64,000 nt of DNA from Acidobacteriota bacterium. GTDB taxonomy: Bacteria > Acidobacteriota > Blastocatellia > UBA7656. Numbering within the stretch: position 1 is the first letter of the stretch; each line of letters begins with the position of its first letter. Position numbers and translations under genes: made by a program. The notes under the pieces were generated by a model, which worked only from the letters and a program-made list of their open reading frames with translations, was not told the origin of the DNA and ran no database searches. Below are positions 8,530 to 16,569 of this stretch, piece after piece. The stretch is from positions 1 to 64,000 of the forward strand of contig JBBPIG010000017.1 in NCBI GenBank assembly GCA_038040445.1. The letters are read 5' to 3'.

Positions 8530-9693
8530 ATGAGCACTAATCCATTGATTGAACTGACCAGGCTTGGCCAGTCGGTCTGGAACGACAACATCGAGCGAAA
8601 GCTCATCACGTCGGGAGAACTGAAACGACTGATCGACGAAGATGGACTGAGCGGAGTGACTTCGAACCCGGCGATATTCGAGAAGGCCATCGCCGGGTCT
8701 GAGCTGTACGCCGATCAGTTACGCGATCTGGCATCCGAGGGCAAGAGCGCCCAGGAGATTTACGAAGCGCTTGCCATCCGCGACATACAGATGGCCGCCG
8801 ACGTCCTCGCCGGCGTATACGACCAGACTGGCGGCGCCGACGGATTCGTAAGCCTCGAGTGCTCGCCGCTGCTGGCAAACGACACCGACGGGACTGTTGA
8901 AGAGGCCCGCCGGCTCTGGCGACTGGTCGATCGCAGAAACGTGATGATCAAGATTCCGGGCACCGAAGCCGGAATCCCAGCCATCGAGCAATGCACCTAC
9001 GAGGGCATCAATATCAACATCACTCTGCTGTTCTCTCTCCACGCCTACGACCAGACGATGGAAGCTTACATTCGCGGCCTCGAAAGACGCGCCGCCGAGA
9101 ACAAACCGGTCGATAAGATCTCGTCAGTCGCAAGCTTCTTCGTAAGCCGAATCGATTCGGCGGTAGATAAGGAACTCGAGCGGCGCATAAGCCAGAGCAC
9201 TGACGAAGAAGAAAACACCAAGCTCCAATCTCTGCTCGGCCGAATCGCAATCGCCAATGCCAAGATCGCTTATCAGCGATACAAGAAAGTGTTTCACGGC
9301 GAGCGATTCGCCGCACTGAAACAGCAAGGCGCGCAGGTGCAGCGGCCGCTCTGGGCTTCGACCTCGACCAAGAACCCCGTCTACCCAGATGTCTACTACG
9401 TCGAAGCGCTCATCGGCCCCGAGACGGTTGACACCCTTCCGCCGGCGACCATCGTCGCGTTCCGCGACCACGGCCGCGCGCAAGTGACGATAGAAGACAA
9501 TCTCGACGAGGAACGCGCGCTGCTGGCTCGGCTCGAGAAAGTCGGGATCAGCCTCGATCAGGTGACCGCGCACGTGCTGGCCGACGGCGTCAGGTTGTTC
9601 GTCGAGCCGTTCGAAAAGCTGCTCAAGACGATTGAGTCTCGCGCGGCCGAGATCGTTAGTCGTTCGCAAACGAGCGGCGCCGCAACGGACTAA
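8530..9693 (+). CDS. tal: transaldolase
   Basis: 387 residues, the long transaldolase type also found in bacterial Tal-Pgi fusions. It transfers the dihydroxyacetone unit from sedoheptulose 7-phosphate to glyceraldehyde 3-phosphate in the non-oxidative pentose phosphate pathway, in the cytosol. Visible signatures: GVTSNPAIFEKAI near residue 40, SLECSPLLANDT, and VMIKIPGTEAG containing the Schiff-base lysine (Lys141), then NINITLLFS and ASFFVSRID. GGAGGG lies 8 nt before the ATG. It stands alone between two heptamer hairpins; no other pentose-phosphate genes are in the window. Confidence 0.95.
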   Translation: MSTNPLIELTRLGQSVWNDNIERKLITSGELKRLIDEDGLSGVTSNPAIFEKAIAGSELYADQLRDLASEGKSAQEIYEALAIRDIQMAADVLAGVYDQTGGADGFVSLECSPLLANDTDGTVEEARRLWRLVDRRNVMIKIPGTEAGIPAIEQCTYEGININITLLFSLHAYDQTMEAYIRGLERRAAENKPVDKISSVASFFVSRIDSAVDKELERRISQSTDEEENTKLQSLLGRIAIANAKIAYQRYKKVFHGERFAALKQQGAQVQRPLWASTSTKNPVYPDVYYVEALIGPETVDTLPPATIVAFRDHGRAQVTIEDNLDEERALLARLEKVGISLDQVTAHVLADGVRLFVEPFEKLLKTIESRAAEIVSRSQTSGAATD

Positions 9694-9694
9694 A

Positions 9695-9772
9695 GTCAGA
9701 GATCAGAAGGCAGAAGGCAGAAAGCAGAAGGCAGCCTTCTGCCTTCTGCCTTCTGCCTTCTGACTTCTGACC
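9695..9772. repeat. heptamer inverted repeat (AGAAGGC / GCCTTCT)
   Basis: About four tandem copies of AGAAGGC run directly into about four copies of the reverse complement with almost no loop, giving a near-perfect hairpin immediately after the transaldolase stop codon. It could act in transcript termination or stability (inference), although no T tract follows. The same heptamer recurs at 23942-24007. Confidence 0.8.
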
Positions 9773-9784
9773 TCAGGAGACTTC

Positions 9785-10330
9785 ATGCCCGCGTTTTCTA
9801 GAGCAGTGAGTGTTGAGATGGACTGGCTCGATCCTTCGAGCTTCGAGATTCGCGGCACTCTCAACGATAACGTCCATTCGCTTGCGGCGCGATTCGTCGT
9901 CGGCTTTCCGGACTTTCTCATTCGCGAAGCGACCGGCGATATCACCGCGATGCCTTATCCAGGCTTCTGCCAGGGATCGCTCGCGGCGCTCGGTGGCCTG
10001 GTCGGCGAACGAATTGGACGCGGGTTTCGAAAGCGCGCTGGTGAGGTCGTTGGCGGATCATCAAGCTGTAGTCATCTTCATACCCTGGTGACCAACATGG
10101 CAGCCTCCGCATTTCAGATGAACTACGTCGCGGCGAAGGAGAAGCCCGAAGCCGCAGCCGCGATGCGTGACGCCCGCGACGACGCGCGGCTTCGCCGCGA
10201 GATGGTGCTCGGGTGGATGCCCGGGCTTCGCAACTCGTGCTTTGTCTTTAGCGAAGCAGCCGATCCGCTGTTCCAACTCACGATCGAAAAGAAAGACGAT
10301 GGCTCAACCTTAAACCTCAACGAGGAGTGA
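9785..10330 (+). CDS. DUF2889 domain protein
   Basis: 181 residues. It shows the DUF2889 pattern: an N-terminal beta segment (MDWLDPSSFEIRGTLNDNVH), a central motif VGGSSSCSHLHTLVTNMA and a C-terminal segment with MLGWMPGLRNSCFVFSEA-like residues. The function of the family is unknown. The invariant-looking Cys/His motif SCSHLH might bind a metal (inference). The gene ends inside the ribosome-binding site of the following MaoC gene, so the two are almost certainly co-transcribed. DUF2889 genes often occur near acyl-CoA metabolism genes, which fits the MaoC partner. Confidence 0.75.
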   Translation: MPAFSRAVSVEMDWLDPSSFEIRGTLNDNVHSLAARFVVGFPDFLIREATGDITAMPYPGFCQGSLAALGGLVGERIGRGFRKRAGEVVGGSSSCSHLHTLVTNMAASAFQMNYVAAKEKPEAAAAMRDARDDARLRREMVLGWMPGLRNSCFVFSEAADPLFQLTIEKKDDGSTLNLNEE

Positions 10331-10335
10331 TCGCG

Positions 10336-10776
10336 ATGGGAAAATACTTTGAGGACTTCGAAGTCGGTGAAGAATCGACAACCGCAGGGCGCACGGTGAC
10401 CGAAACCGACATCGTGAACTTCGCAGGCATAACCGGAGACTGGAACGAGATACACACCAACAAGGAGCTCGCCGAGCGCGGACCTTTCAAACAGCGCATC
10501 GCTCACGGCGCGCTGGTCTTCTCCATCGCAACCGGGCTGTCGGTGCGGATGGGGCAGACGGCCGACACGGTGATCGCGTTTTACGGACTCGACCGCTTGC
10601 GCTTCGTAAAGCCCACGTTCATCGGCGACACGATTCGCGTCAAGCAGAAGGTCGAAGGAAAGAGCGAGCGAGATGAACACAGCGGCATCGTCACCATGCT
10701 CAACGAAGTCATCAATCACCGTGACGAGGTCGTTGTGAGCTACACGGCGAAGGTTTTACTCAAACGCCGGCGCTAG
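10336..10776 (+). CDS. MaoC-family (R)-enoyl-CoA hydratase-like protein
   Basis: 146 residues with a single hot-dog fold. The hydratase-2 motif is present: DIVNFAGITGDWNEIH followed by FKQRIAHGAL, which supplies the catalytic Asp and His of R-specific enoyl-CoA hydratases. Such enzymes hydrate trans-2-enoyl-CoA in fatty-acid oxidation or polyester supply; the substrate here is not known. ATG 10336 is preferred over the in-frame GTG at 10327 because GAGGAG (10322-10327) lies 8 nt upstream. It follows the DUF2889 gene with essentially no gap. Confidence 0.85.
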   Translation: MGKYFEDFEVGEESTTAGRTVTETDIVNFAGITGDWNEIHTNKELAERGPFKQRIAHGALVFSIATGLSVRMGQTADTVIAFYGLDRLRFVKPTFIGDTIRVKQKVEGKSERDEHSGIVTMLNEVINHRDEVVVSYTAKVLLKRRR

Positions 10777-10880
10777 TTTCGAATTCGCGTTGCGATTGGA
10801 CCCCCGATCCCAGTTAGTTCATCAAGGCTGTAAACACCGGCGCTAGCCACGCTGCCCGATAGACAGATTCGTTACTACTG

Positions 10881-12176
10881 ATGAAAATCGATGAAGTAGC
10901 CCCGCTAAGTTCTCAACCGAAGCGCCCGCCTTCTCACATCCGGCGATTCTTCGCCGAGCTCGGTCCCGGCCTGATCACCGGCGCGGCCGACGACGATCCC
11001 TCAGGCATTTCCACCTATTCGGTCACCGGTGCGGCATTCGGATTCGCGCAATTGTGGACGGTGTTCTTCGCGTTCCCGCTGATGATCGCCGTCCAGATCA
11101 TGTGCGCGCGCCTCGGGCTAGTGTCGGGGCAGGGACTTGCGGGCGTGATCCGGCGACGTTATCCGAAGTGGGTGCTGCTTGGCGCGTGCACGTTGCTCGT
11201 GGTCGCCAACACGGTGAACATCGGCGCTGACCTTGGCGGCATGGCTGAAGCGATGGAGATGATGACCGGGCTTCCATCTCTGATATGGCTGCCGGTGTTC
11301 GCCGGGTTGATAGTGGTGCTGCTGATATGGTCCAGCTACCGGCACATGGCCCGCGTGTTTAAGTGGCTCACGCTGGTGCTGTTCGCATACGTGGCCGCGG
11401 CGTTCATGGCGCACCCGAAATGGAGCGAAGTCCTGCGCGCGACCTTCGTGCCGCACGTCGAATGGACCGCGAGCTACATAGCGACTTTCGTCGCGATACT
11501 GGGCACAACCATATCGCCATATCTTTTCTTCTGGCAGGCGGCGCAGGAAGTCGAAGAAGAACGCGCAAGAGGCCGCAAGACTGTGCACGCTCGACGCGGC
11601 GCGACCGACGAAGAGTTGCGAGCGGCGCGCACGGATGTGTTAACGGGCATGGTGTTCGCCGGAGTGGCGATGTATTTCATCATTCTGACGACGGGCGCGA
11701 CTCTGTATGAACAAGGCCACCGCGACATCGAGACCGCCCGCGAGGCCGCTGAAGCTTTGCGTCCACTTGCAGGCAATGCTGCATACTTGCTGTTCACGAT
11801 TGGGCTGGTCGGAACGGGCATGCTGGGGATTCCGGCGCTCGCCGGATCGGCGGCTTACGCGGTTGCCGAAGCGATGCACTGGCGCGGCTCGCTTAACGAT
11901 AGGCCTCGCGTAGCAAGAAAGTTCTATGGCGTGCTGGCGGCGGCAGTGGCGCTGGGACTTGCGTTAAACCTCTTGAAGCTCAACGCGGTGAAGATGTTGT
12001 TCTATGCGGCGGTGATAAACGGGGTGCTAGCGCCTCCATTGATCGTTTTGGTCACAATGCTCACGAGCGATAAGAAGGTCATGGGCGAGCGAGTCAATCC
12101 CTGGCTGTTGAAATGGGCGGGCTGGGTGACCGCTGCAGTAATGGCCGCAGCTACGTTAGCGATGATTGTGGTGTGA
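10881..12176 (+). CDS. NRAMP-like divalent metal transporter
   Basis: 431 residues with about 11 hydrophobic helices. TM1 reads LGPGLITGAADDDPSGIST, aligning with the metal-binding DPGN of classical NRAMP transporters but carrying DPSG. TM6 reads ILGTTISPYLFFWQAAQ in place of the usual MPHN region. The methionine that coordinates transition metals in TM6 is not evident, so ion selectivity may differ (for example Mg2+, as in NRAMP-related transporters); this is inference. The loop after TM6 has an Arg/Glu-rich stretch (EEERARGRKTVHARRG). Inner-membrane location. It is 104 bp from the MaoC gene and probably separate. Confidence 0.82.
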   Translation: MKIDEVAPLSSQPKRPPSHIRRFFAELGPGLITGAADDDPSGISTYSVTGAAFGFAQLWTVFFAFPLMIAVQIMCARLGLVSGQGLAGVIRRRYPKWVLLGACTLLVVANTVNIGADLGGMAEAMEMMTGLPSLIWLPVFAGLIVVLLIWSSYRHMARVFKWLTLVLFAYVAAAFMAHPKWSEVLRATFVPHVEWTASYIATFVAILGTTISPYLFFWQAAQEVEEERARGRKTVHARRGATDEELRAARTDVLTGMVFAGVAMYFIILTTGATLYEQGHRDIETAREAAEALRPLAGNAAYLLFTIGLVGTGMLGIPALAGSAAYAVAEAMHWRGSLNDRPRVARKFYGVLAAAVALGLALNLLKLNAVKMLFYAAVINGVLAPPLIVLVTMLTSDKKVMGERVNPWLLKWAGWVTAAVMAAATLAMIVV

Positions 12177-12264
12177 TGAGTGAAGCGAGCCAGCGGGCTC
12201 TTGCGCCGGATTGGCTCTGTCATGCTAAGCTACCGCCCAAGACATTCCCAAGGAGGTCCGCACG

Positions 12265-12585
12265 ATGGATGTCGAGAAGACGATTCAATTCTTGCTTGAA
12301 CAGCAGGCGAGGTTCGACACTCGTCAAGCTCAGTTCGAGGAGCGCATGGCGCAGATAGAAAGCGTGTTACTCGATGTCGCCACTGCCCAGCAAAATGAGA
12401 ATGCGATACTCGCGACGTTGACAGAACAACATGTAGAGTTGGCGCAGAGCCACGAGGCGCTGTTCCAGGCGCAGAGAGTCACCGAGCAAAACCTCAGCGC
12501 ATTGTCCGAGGCGCAGAGAGTCACCGAGCAGAGTCTCAACGCCCTGATCATTACGCTCGAACGTCACATCGCAAACCACAAGTGA
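12265..12585 (+). CDS. small coiled-coil protein, function unknown
   Basis: 106 residues, predicted almost entirely helical, with heptad spacing of Leu/Ile and many Gln/Glu. It contains an internal duplication around EAQRVTEQNLSAL and EAQRVTEQSLNAL. No signal peptide or TM. AAGGAGGT lies 8 nt before the ATG, supporting expression. Similar low-complexity coiled-coil proteins are common orphans; I do not recognise a function. The HigA-like gene starts 29 bp after its stop on the same strand, so they may form an operon. Confidence 0.65.
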   Translation: MDVEKTIQFLLEQQARFDTRQAQFEERMAQIESVLLDVATAQQNENAILATLTEQHVELAQSHEALFQAQRVTEQNLSALSEAQRVTEQSLNALIITLERHIANHK

Positions 12586-12614
12586 AGTCTCGATTGGAGG
12601 CGCCGAAGACCAGC

Positions 12615-12875
12615 ATGAAGACCGCGCTTCGCCCATTCAGACCGATCAAGCCAGGCGAGATTCTCCAGGAAGAACTCGACGTTAGAGAATGGAGCGCCGG
12701 TCACTTCGCGGACATCACGGGGCGATCCAATGAGGAAATCAATGAGATCATCGAGGGGAAGAAGACCATAACACCCACCTTCGCCGTCGTGTTTTCAGGA
12801 GTGCTTGGCACCAGTGCCGAGTATTGGTCCAACCTCGAAGCGACCTACCGGTTAGATTTTGCTCGGCAGGCATAA
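12615..12875 (+). CDS. HigA-like antitoxin / XRE-family HTH protein (no toxin seen)
   Basis: About 86 residues from ATG 12615. It begins RPFRPIKPGEILQEEL, the typical HigA/VapI opening, followed by the helix-turn-helix region SAGHFADITGRSNEEINEIIEGKKTITP and the conserved tail LGTSAEYWSNLEATYRLD. HigA antitoxins bind the HigB mRNA interferase and repress their own operon. No HigB-like ORF lies on either side: upstream is a coiled-coil protein, downstream a membrane-anchored unknown. It therefore looks solitary. The start is uncertain: GGAGG lies 14 nt upstream of this ATG, and an in-frame GTG exists at 12582. Confidence 0.75.
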   Translation: MKTALRPFRPIKPGEILQEELDVREWSAGHFADITGRSNEEINEIIEGKKTITPTFAVVFSGVLGTSAEYWSNLEATYRLDFARQA

Positions 12876-12941
12876 CCGGGATGGCGCTGACAAGAGCGAA
12901 GGATGACCCCCACGAGGCGCTGAGAAAGGAGTCCTACACAA

Positions 12942-13556
12942 ATGAATGGTTGGTCACGAGCAGAGAAACTTACATTCTATGCTTTGATTGTTGCAATCAT
13001 AGGGGTCATGGCTGCTCTGTTTGTTGCGCCAGAGTTCCGGCTGATGATCGGCTTAGACACCCAGAAAGAGAAAGCGGGACAAACTCTCCAGAATACGTCG
13101 CAGACTCCACCGCAGCCTGAGAATCAGACCACGTCACATAGTACAACTGCGCCACCTCCATCTAATATTGAAGTTGTGTTAACTGGACGAGAACCAACAG
13201 GAGTAAAACTTGGTTATCTTCAGCCGGGGGAAACAGGAACAATTAGATACTTGAGTGGCAAGATTATCAGCAATACCAAAAATGGATTTACGTCTCCGAT
13301 TTGGGGCGTGCCGCTTGAAGCCACTGATGAATCATGGATACCACTTATGCCCTATGCAAAAGACGGTTTGTGGACCAACGCCGTATTCATAGAAATGGCA
13401 GGTAGGCGGATACCATTCCATGAGGGGCATTATGAAATTAAAGTAAGAAATGACACCTCTACACAGCAAGAGGTTCGACTCAATTTCCACGAGGCTATAG
13501 GCTTTTACTCTGATAATGATGGTGATGCAAAATTCCTTTTCAGAAATGGGCTTTAA
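12942..13556 (+). CDS. membrane-anchored protein of unknown function
   Basis: 204 residues. A single N-terminal TM (LTFYALIVAIIGVMAALFVA, about residues 9-28) is followed by a Gln/Thr/Pro-rich linker (40-75) and a beta-rich domain of about 130 residues with several aromatic residues. The base composition is visibly more AT-rich than its neighbours, consistent with recent transfer (seen by eye, not computed). AAAGGAG lies 12 nt before the ATG. I do not recognise the domain. It follows the HigA-like gene by 66 bp. Confidence 0.6.
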   Translation: MNGWSRAEKLTFYALIVAIIGVMAALFVAPEFRLMIGLDTQKEKAGQTLQNTSQTPPQPENQTTSHSTTAPPPSNIEVVLTGREPTGVKLGYLQPGETGTIRYLSGKIISNTKNGFTSPIWGVPLEATDESWIPLMPYAKDGLWTNAVFIEMAGRRIPFHEGHYEIKVRNDTSTQQEVRLNFHEAIGFYSDNDGDAKFLFRNGL

Positions 13557-13635
13557 ACCAAATGCAGACTTTTTCACCTGGAGGCGGGTCCTAACAACGG
13601 GATCGACCGGAGCGCGCGAAGCGAGTCTCTTAACA

Positions 13636-13938
13636 TTACTTTGAGTGCTGCTCTTGAGTGCTGCTCGCGCGCCCGGTCATCCCAACCGAGGACTGCACGA
13701 TCGTTCCAGTACATCGGTACTCCACCTTCACGGATCCTATTGGATCAACCCCCGCGAGTTCGACTATGTGCAAAGGAGCGCAGGTGCGATGAATCGAATC
13801 GACATACAGGCAAGGGAAGAACCCTGCTTCGACCTCGAGGTGACACATCCAGAGCACTTCCTCCGGGCACCCGTTAAGAATGTGAAAGCCAGCGTGGATC
13901 GAGTAACAGCCTAGCGCCGCCAATCCAAGTTTCTTCAT
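13636..13938 (-). pseudogene. possible decayed small membrane-protein gene
   Basis: An ORF of 100 codons starting ATG 13938 has a plausible N-terminal part (MKKLGLAALGCYSIHAGFHI, then CPEEVLWMCHL) resembling small integral-membrane proteins with a His-x-LW-x-CHL pattern. The remainder is not hydrophobic and looks out of frame. There is no clear ribosome-binding site. A 13-bp tandem duplication (TTGAGTGCTGCTC) lies at its 3' end near 13641-13666. It could be a frameshifted remnant or chance. Confidence 0.25.
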
Positions 13939-14035
13939 TGTCGTTTCTAATTCAGGGCCGCTCGTGCCGGCCGAGCGCCTGCCTCTGGCAGAGGATGAAC
14001 GTTTCATTGATGAAGACCGGCGTGCCAGGCGATCA

Positions 14036-14335
14036 TCACTCAATCTCGCACGCGGCGGCCAGCGCGTCGGCACGACGGCGGAACTCGGCCGCGTCCGGGG
14101 AGCCCGCAACCGCGCCGGTAGCGGCATGGAGGTAGACATCTCCGAGCACTCCCAGCGTGCCTGTCGCGGGATAGGCCAGTTCGATGGGCAAGTGCCAAAA
14201 GAATGTGTCCGGATCAAAGGTGGCAGTAGTCACATGAACGGCTAGACCGACTTCACGATGCAACCAGCGATTGACAACCGCTATGGCATCCTCAGCGGTT
14301 GGGATAGCGAGTTGCGGAGCAGTCATTACTTCCAT
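14036..14335 (-). CDS. small conserved-looking protein, function unknown
   Basis: 99 residues from ATG 14335, which has a perfect AAAGGAGGT ribosome-binding site 6 nt upstream on the minus strand; this is the main reason for calling it. The sequence has an N-terminal helix PTAEDAIAVVNRWLHREVG, a beta segment with VHVTTATFDPDTFFWHLPIELAYP, then LGDVYLHAATGAVAGSP and a helical tail. The order of a helix followed by two strands ending in a VYLHAATG-like phrase recalls PepSY-like or plasmid-maintenance small domains, but I cannot assign it. It is divergent from the ThDP enzyme gene. Confidence 0.6.
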   Translation of the reverse strand: MEVMTAPQLAIPTAEDAIAVVNRWLHREVGLAVHVTTATFDPDTFFWHLPIELAYPATGTLGVLGDVYLHAATGAVAGSPDAAEFRRRADALAAACEIE

Positions 14336-14634
14336 CTTGATACCTCCTTTCACCCGAGCCAACTTTCAATTGATGAGATTCTACTCTCGGAGATTGCAGC
14401 CCGCCACATTCGAGCCAAGAATTGTGGTTGCCCCGCCTTGCTCGTTTCGCCGATGAAGACGTTTGCGTCTAGCGGTGACGATCAGGCCGTCGAGCCGGAC
14501 CAACCAAGCCTTTGGGCCGTGTGGTTCTCGCTCCTTTGGCGAATGAGCCTGCCGGCTGGCCACTTCTGGCCGCGTCTCTCCTTCGGATATAATCTCGCGG
14601 CGTTGAACCGCAGTTGAATACCACGGAGGATACC

Positions 14635-16317
14635 ATGCCAGAAATGACCGGTGCGCAAGCGATGTTTGAGTTCATGGTGCGCGAAGGCGTCCGCTACGTC
14701 TTCGGCAATCCAGGCACCACTGAGCTGCCGTTAATGGACCTCTTCGCCGCGCGGGACGAGATCAAGTACATACTCGCGCTGCACGAAGATTCGGCGCTCG
14801 GCATAGCCGCCGGTTACGCCGAAGCTACGGGTAAGCCCGCGGTGGTCAACCTGCACACGAATCCGGGTCTGGCTCACGCGTTGGGGAATCTCTACAACGT
14901 CTATCGCGCGGGAACTCCGCTCATAGTAACCGCGGGACAACAAGACACTCGATCGATGATCGATGAGCCGCTGTTGTATGCCGACATGCTCGAGCTTGCG
15001 CGGCAACACACCAAGTGGTGCTGGGAGGTTCATCACGCGGCCGAAATACCCAGGGCGATGGCGCGAGCATTCAAGATCGCGCAGACCCCGCCGACCGGCC
15101 CGGTGTTTCTGTCGCTCCCGGTGAACGTTATGGAAGAGCGCGCCGAGATCGAATTGCCGCCGGTCACCCGAATCGGCTCGCGCATCCGAGGCGACCTGTC
15201 GAAGATCAAAGAAGCGGCGGCGGTGCTCTCGAACGCCACAAACCCCGTGATCATTTCCGGCGACGGCTGTGCCCGGTCAGGCGGGCTGGCGGAACTTGCC
15301 AGGCTTGCGGAGATGATTGCCGCGCGAGTTCACGCTGAGCCGTTGAACTCGCTGCTAGTCTTTCCAACCGGCCACCCGCTGTATGCCGGGCCGCTGTTCC
15401 CGAATGCGAAACAAACCCGAGCTTTGCTTGAAGGCGTCGACGTGATTTTGGCGATAGGCGTCAACAATCTCGCGCCTCTCGTCTACACGGGAACTCAGAT
15501 GATTCCCGAGGGCGTGCGAATGATTCAGATCGATGCCGGCGATCACGAGCTTGGCAAGACCTACCCGGCGGAGGTTGCGATACTGGCCGACCCGAGATCG
15601 GCGATCGAAGAGTTGATCGAAGCGCTGGTTCCGTTCACGACCAGCCCTGCCGCGGAAATGATCTCACGCCGTCGCGAGATGATAACCGCGCACATTGCCC
15701 AAGCTCGGGCTAAGTTCGTTGAGCACGCTTCGGCGCCCTCAGGAGACGGACCGATGTCGCCTGCTTATGTGGCTCGCGAGATGCGCCAGGCTGCCGCGCA
15801 AGATGCAGTACTGGTCGACGAATCCGTAACGTCAACGGCATTCGTCAGGACGATCTTCCAATTGAACGAGCCGAACTCATTCTTCTACGCGAAGGGCGGC
15901 TCGCTCGGGTTGGGCTTGCCCGAAGCGGTCGGCGTAAAGCTGGCGATGCCCGGCCGGCAAGTCATATGCGCCGTCGGGGATGGAACGGCGCTTTACACGA
16001 TTCAAGGGTTGTGGACCGCGGCCCGATATGGGCTTGCGGTCACGTTCGTGGTGTTCAACAACGCGAGCTACATGATTTTGAAAGGCGGGCTCGTTGCGAT
16101 GAAAGGCGAGTCGGCTGAGCGAGGAGTCTTCGTCGGAATGGATATAACTGAACCTGAGATTGATTTCGTGAAGCTGGCGGAATCGATGGGCCTCGCGGCG
16201 CGGCGTGTCTCGAAGGCTGCGGAGCTTCGGCCGGCATTGGATTGGGCGCTTAGTGAAGGTGGTCCAACGTTGATTGATGTCGCGATAGCTCGAGATGTGC
16301 GCAGCGTGTTGCGCTGA
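14635..16317 (+). CDS. thiamine-diphosphate-dependent enzyme, benzoylformate decarboxylase-like
   Basis: 560 residues with the three-domain plan of ThDP enzymes: N-terminal Pyr domain (VFGNPGTTELPLMD, then ALHEDSALGIAAGYAEATG with the cofactor-activating Glu), a central domain (residues 190-330), and a C-terminal PP domain containing GDG followed by about 25 residues and FVVFNNASY, the Mg/ThDP-binding motif. The closest families are benzoylformate decarboxylase and acetolactate synthase-like proteins; the real substrate is unknown. ATG 14635 is chosen because GGAGGA is 4-5 nt upstream; the TTG at 14614 lacks a site. TATAAT at 14588-14593 is a good -10 box. It stands alone. Confidence 0.85.
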   Translation: MPEMTGAQAMFEFMVREGVRYVFGNPGTTELPLMDLFAARDEIKYILALHEDSALGIAAGYAEATGKPAVVNLHTNPGLAHALGNLYNVYRAGTPLIVTAGQQDTRSMIDEPLLYADMLELARQHTKWCWEVHHAAEIPRAMARAFKIAQTPPTGPVFLSLPVNVMEERAEIELPPVTRIGSRIRGDLSKIKEAAAVLSNATNPVIISGDGCARSGGLAELARLAEMIAARVHAEPLNSLLVFPTGHPLYAGPLFPNAKQTRALLEGVDVILAIGVNNLAPLVYTGTQMIPEGVRMIQIDAGDHELGKTYPAEVAILADPRSAIEELIEALVPFTTSPAAEMISRRREMITAHIAQARAKFVEHASAPSGDGPMSPAYVAREMRQAAAQDAVLVDESVTSTAFVRTIFQLNEPNSFFYAKGGSLGLGLPEAVGVKLAMPGRQVICAVGDGTALYTIQGLWTAARYGLAVTFVVFNNASYMILKGGLVAMKGESAERGVFVGMDITEPEIDFVKLAESMGLAARRVSKAAELRPALDWALSEGGPTLIDVAIARDVRSVLR

Positions 16318-16359
16318 GCATGGTGTCCAGACAACAAAACAGAAGTTCAGGTTGGGAAC

Positions 16360-16434
16360 GGTGGCTTGCCCCCGCTCTTCTTGATGTGATCAGGATATCC
16401 AGGGTTGGACCACCAAGAGCGGGGGCAAGCCACC
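16360..16434. repeat. 20-bp perfect inverted repeat (hairpin element)
   Basis: A 20-bp arm (16360-16379) and its exact reverse complement (16415-16434) flank a 35-nt loop in the convergent gap between the ThDP enzyme and the phosphatase gene. Core of the arm: GGCTTGCCCCCGCTC. It may act as a bidirectional terminator or be a MITE-like element; neither side has a long T tract. Nothing else is recognised in this 250-bp gap. Confidence 0.7.
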
Positions 16435-16569
16435 CTTCCAGACCCGTGATCCTGAGTCTCATGTCTTTACTTGGCGATTCTCTTTGCGGCGCGAAGACCG
16501 GCATGAAAGTATTCGGCCTTCCCAGAAGTTCTTCTCGGCGAAGCGGCCCCGTTGGTCCGGTAGGTCGGC

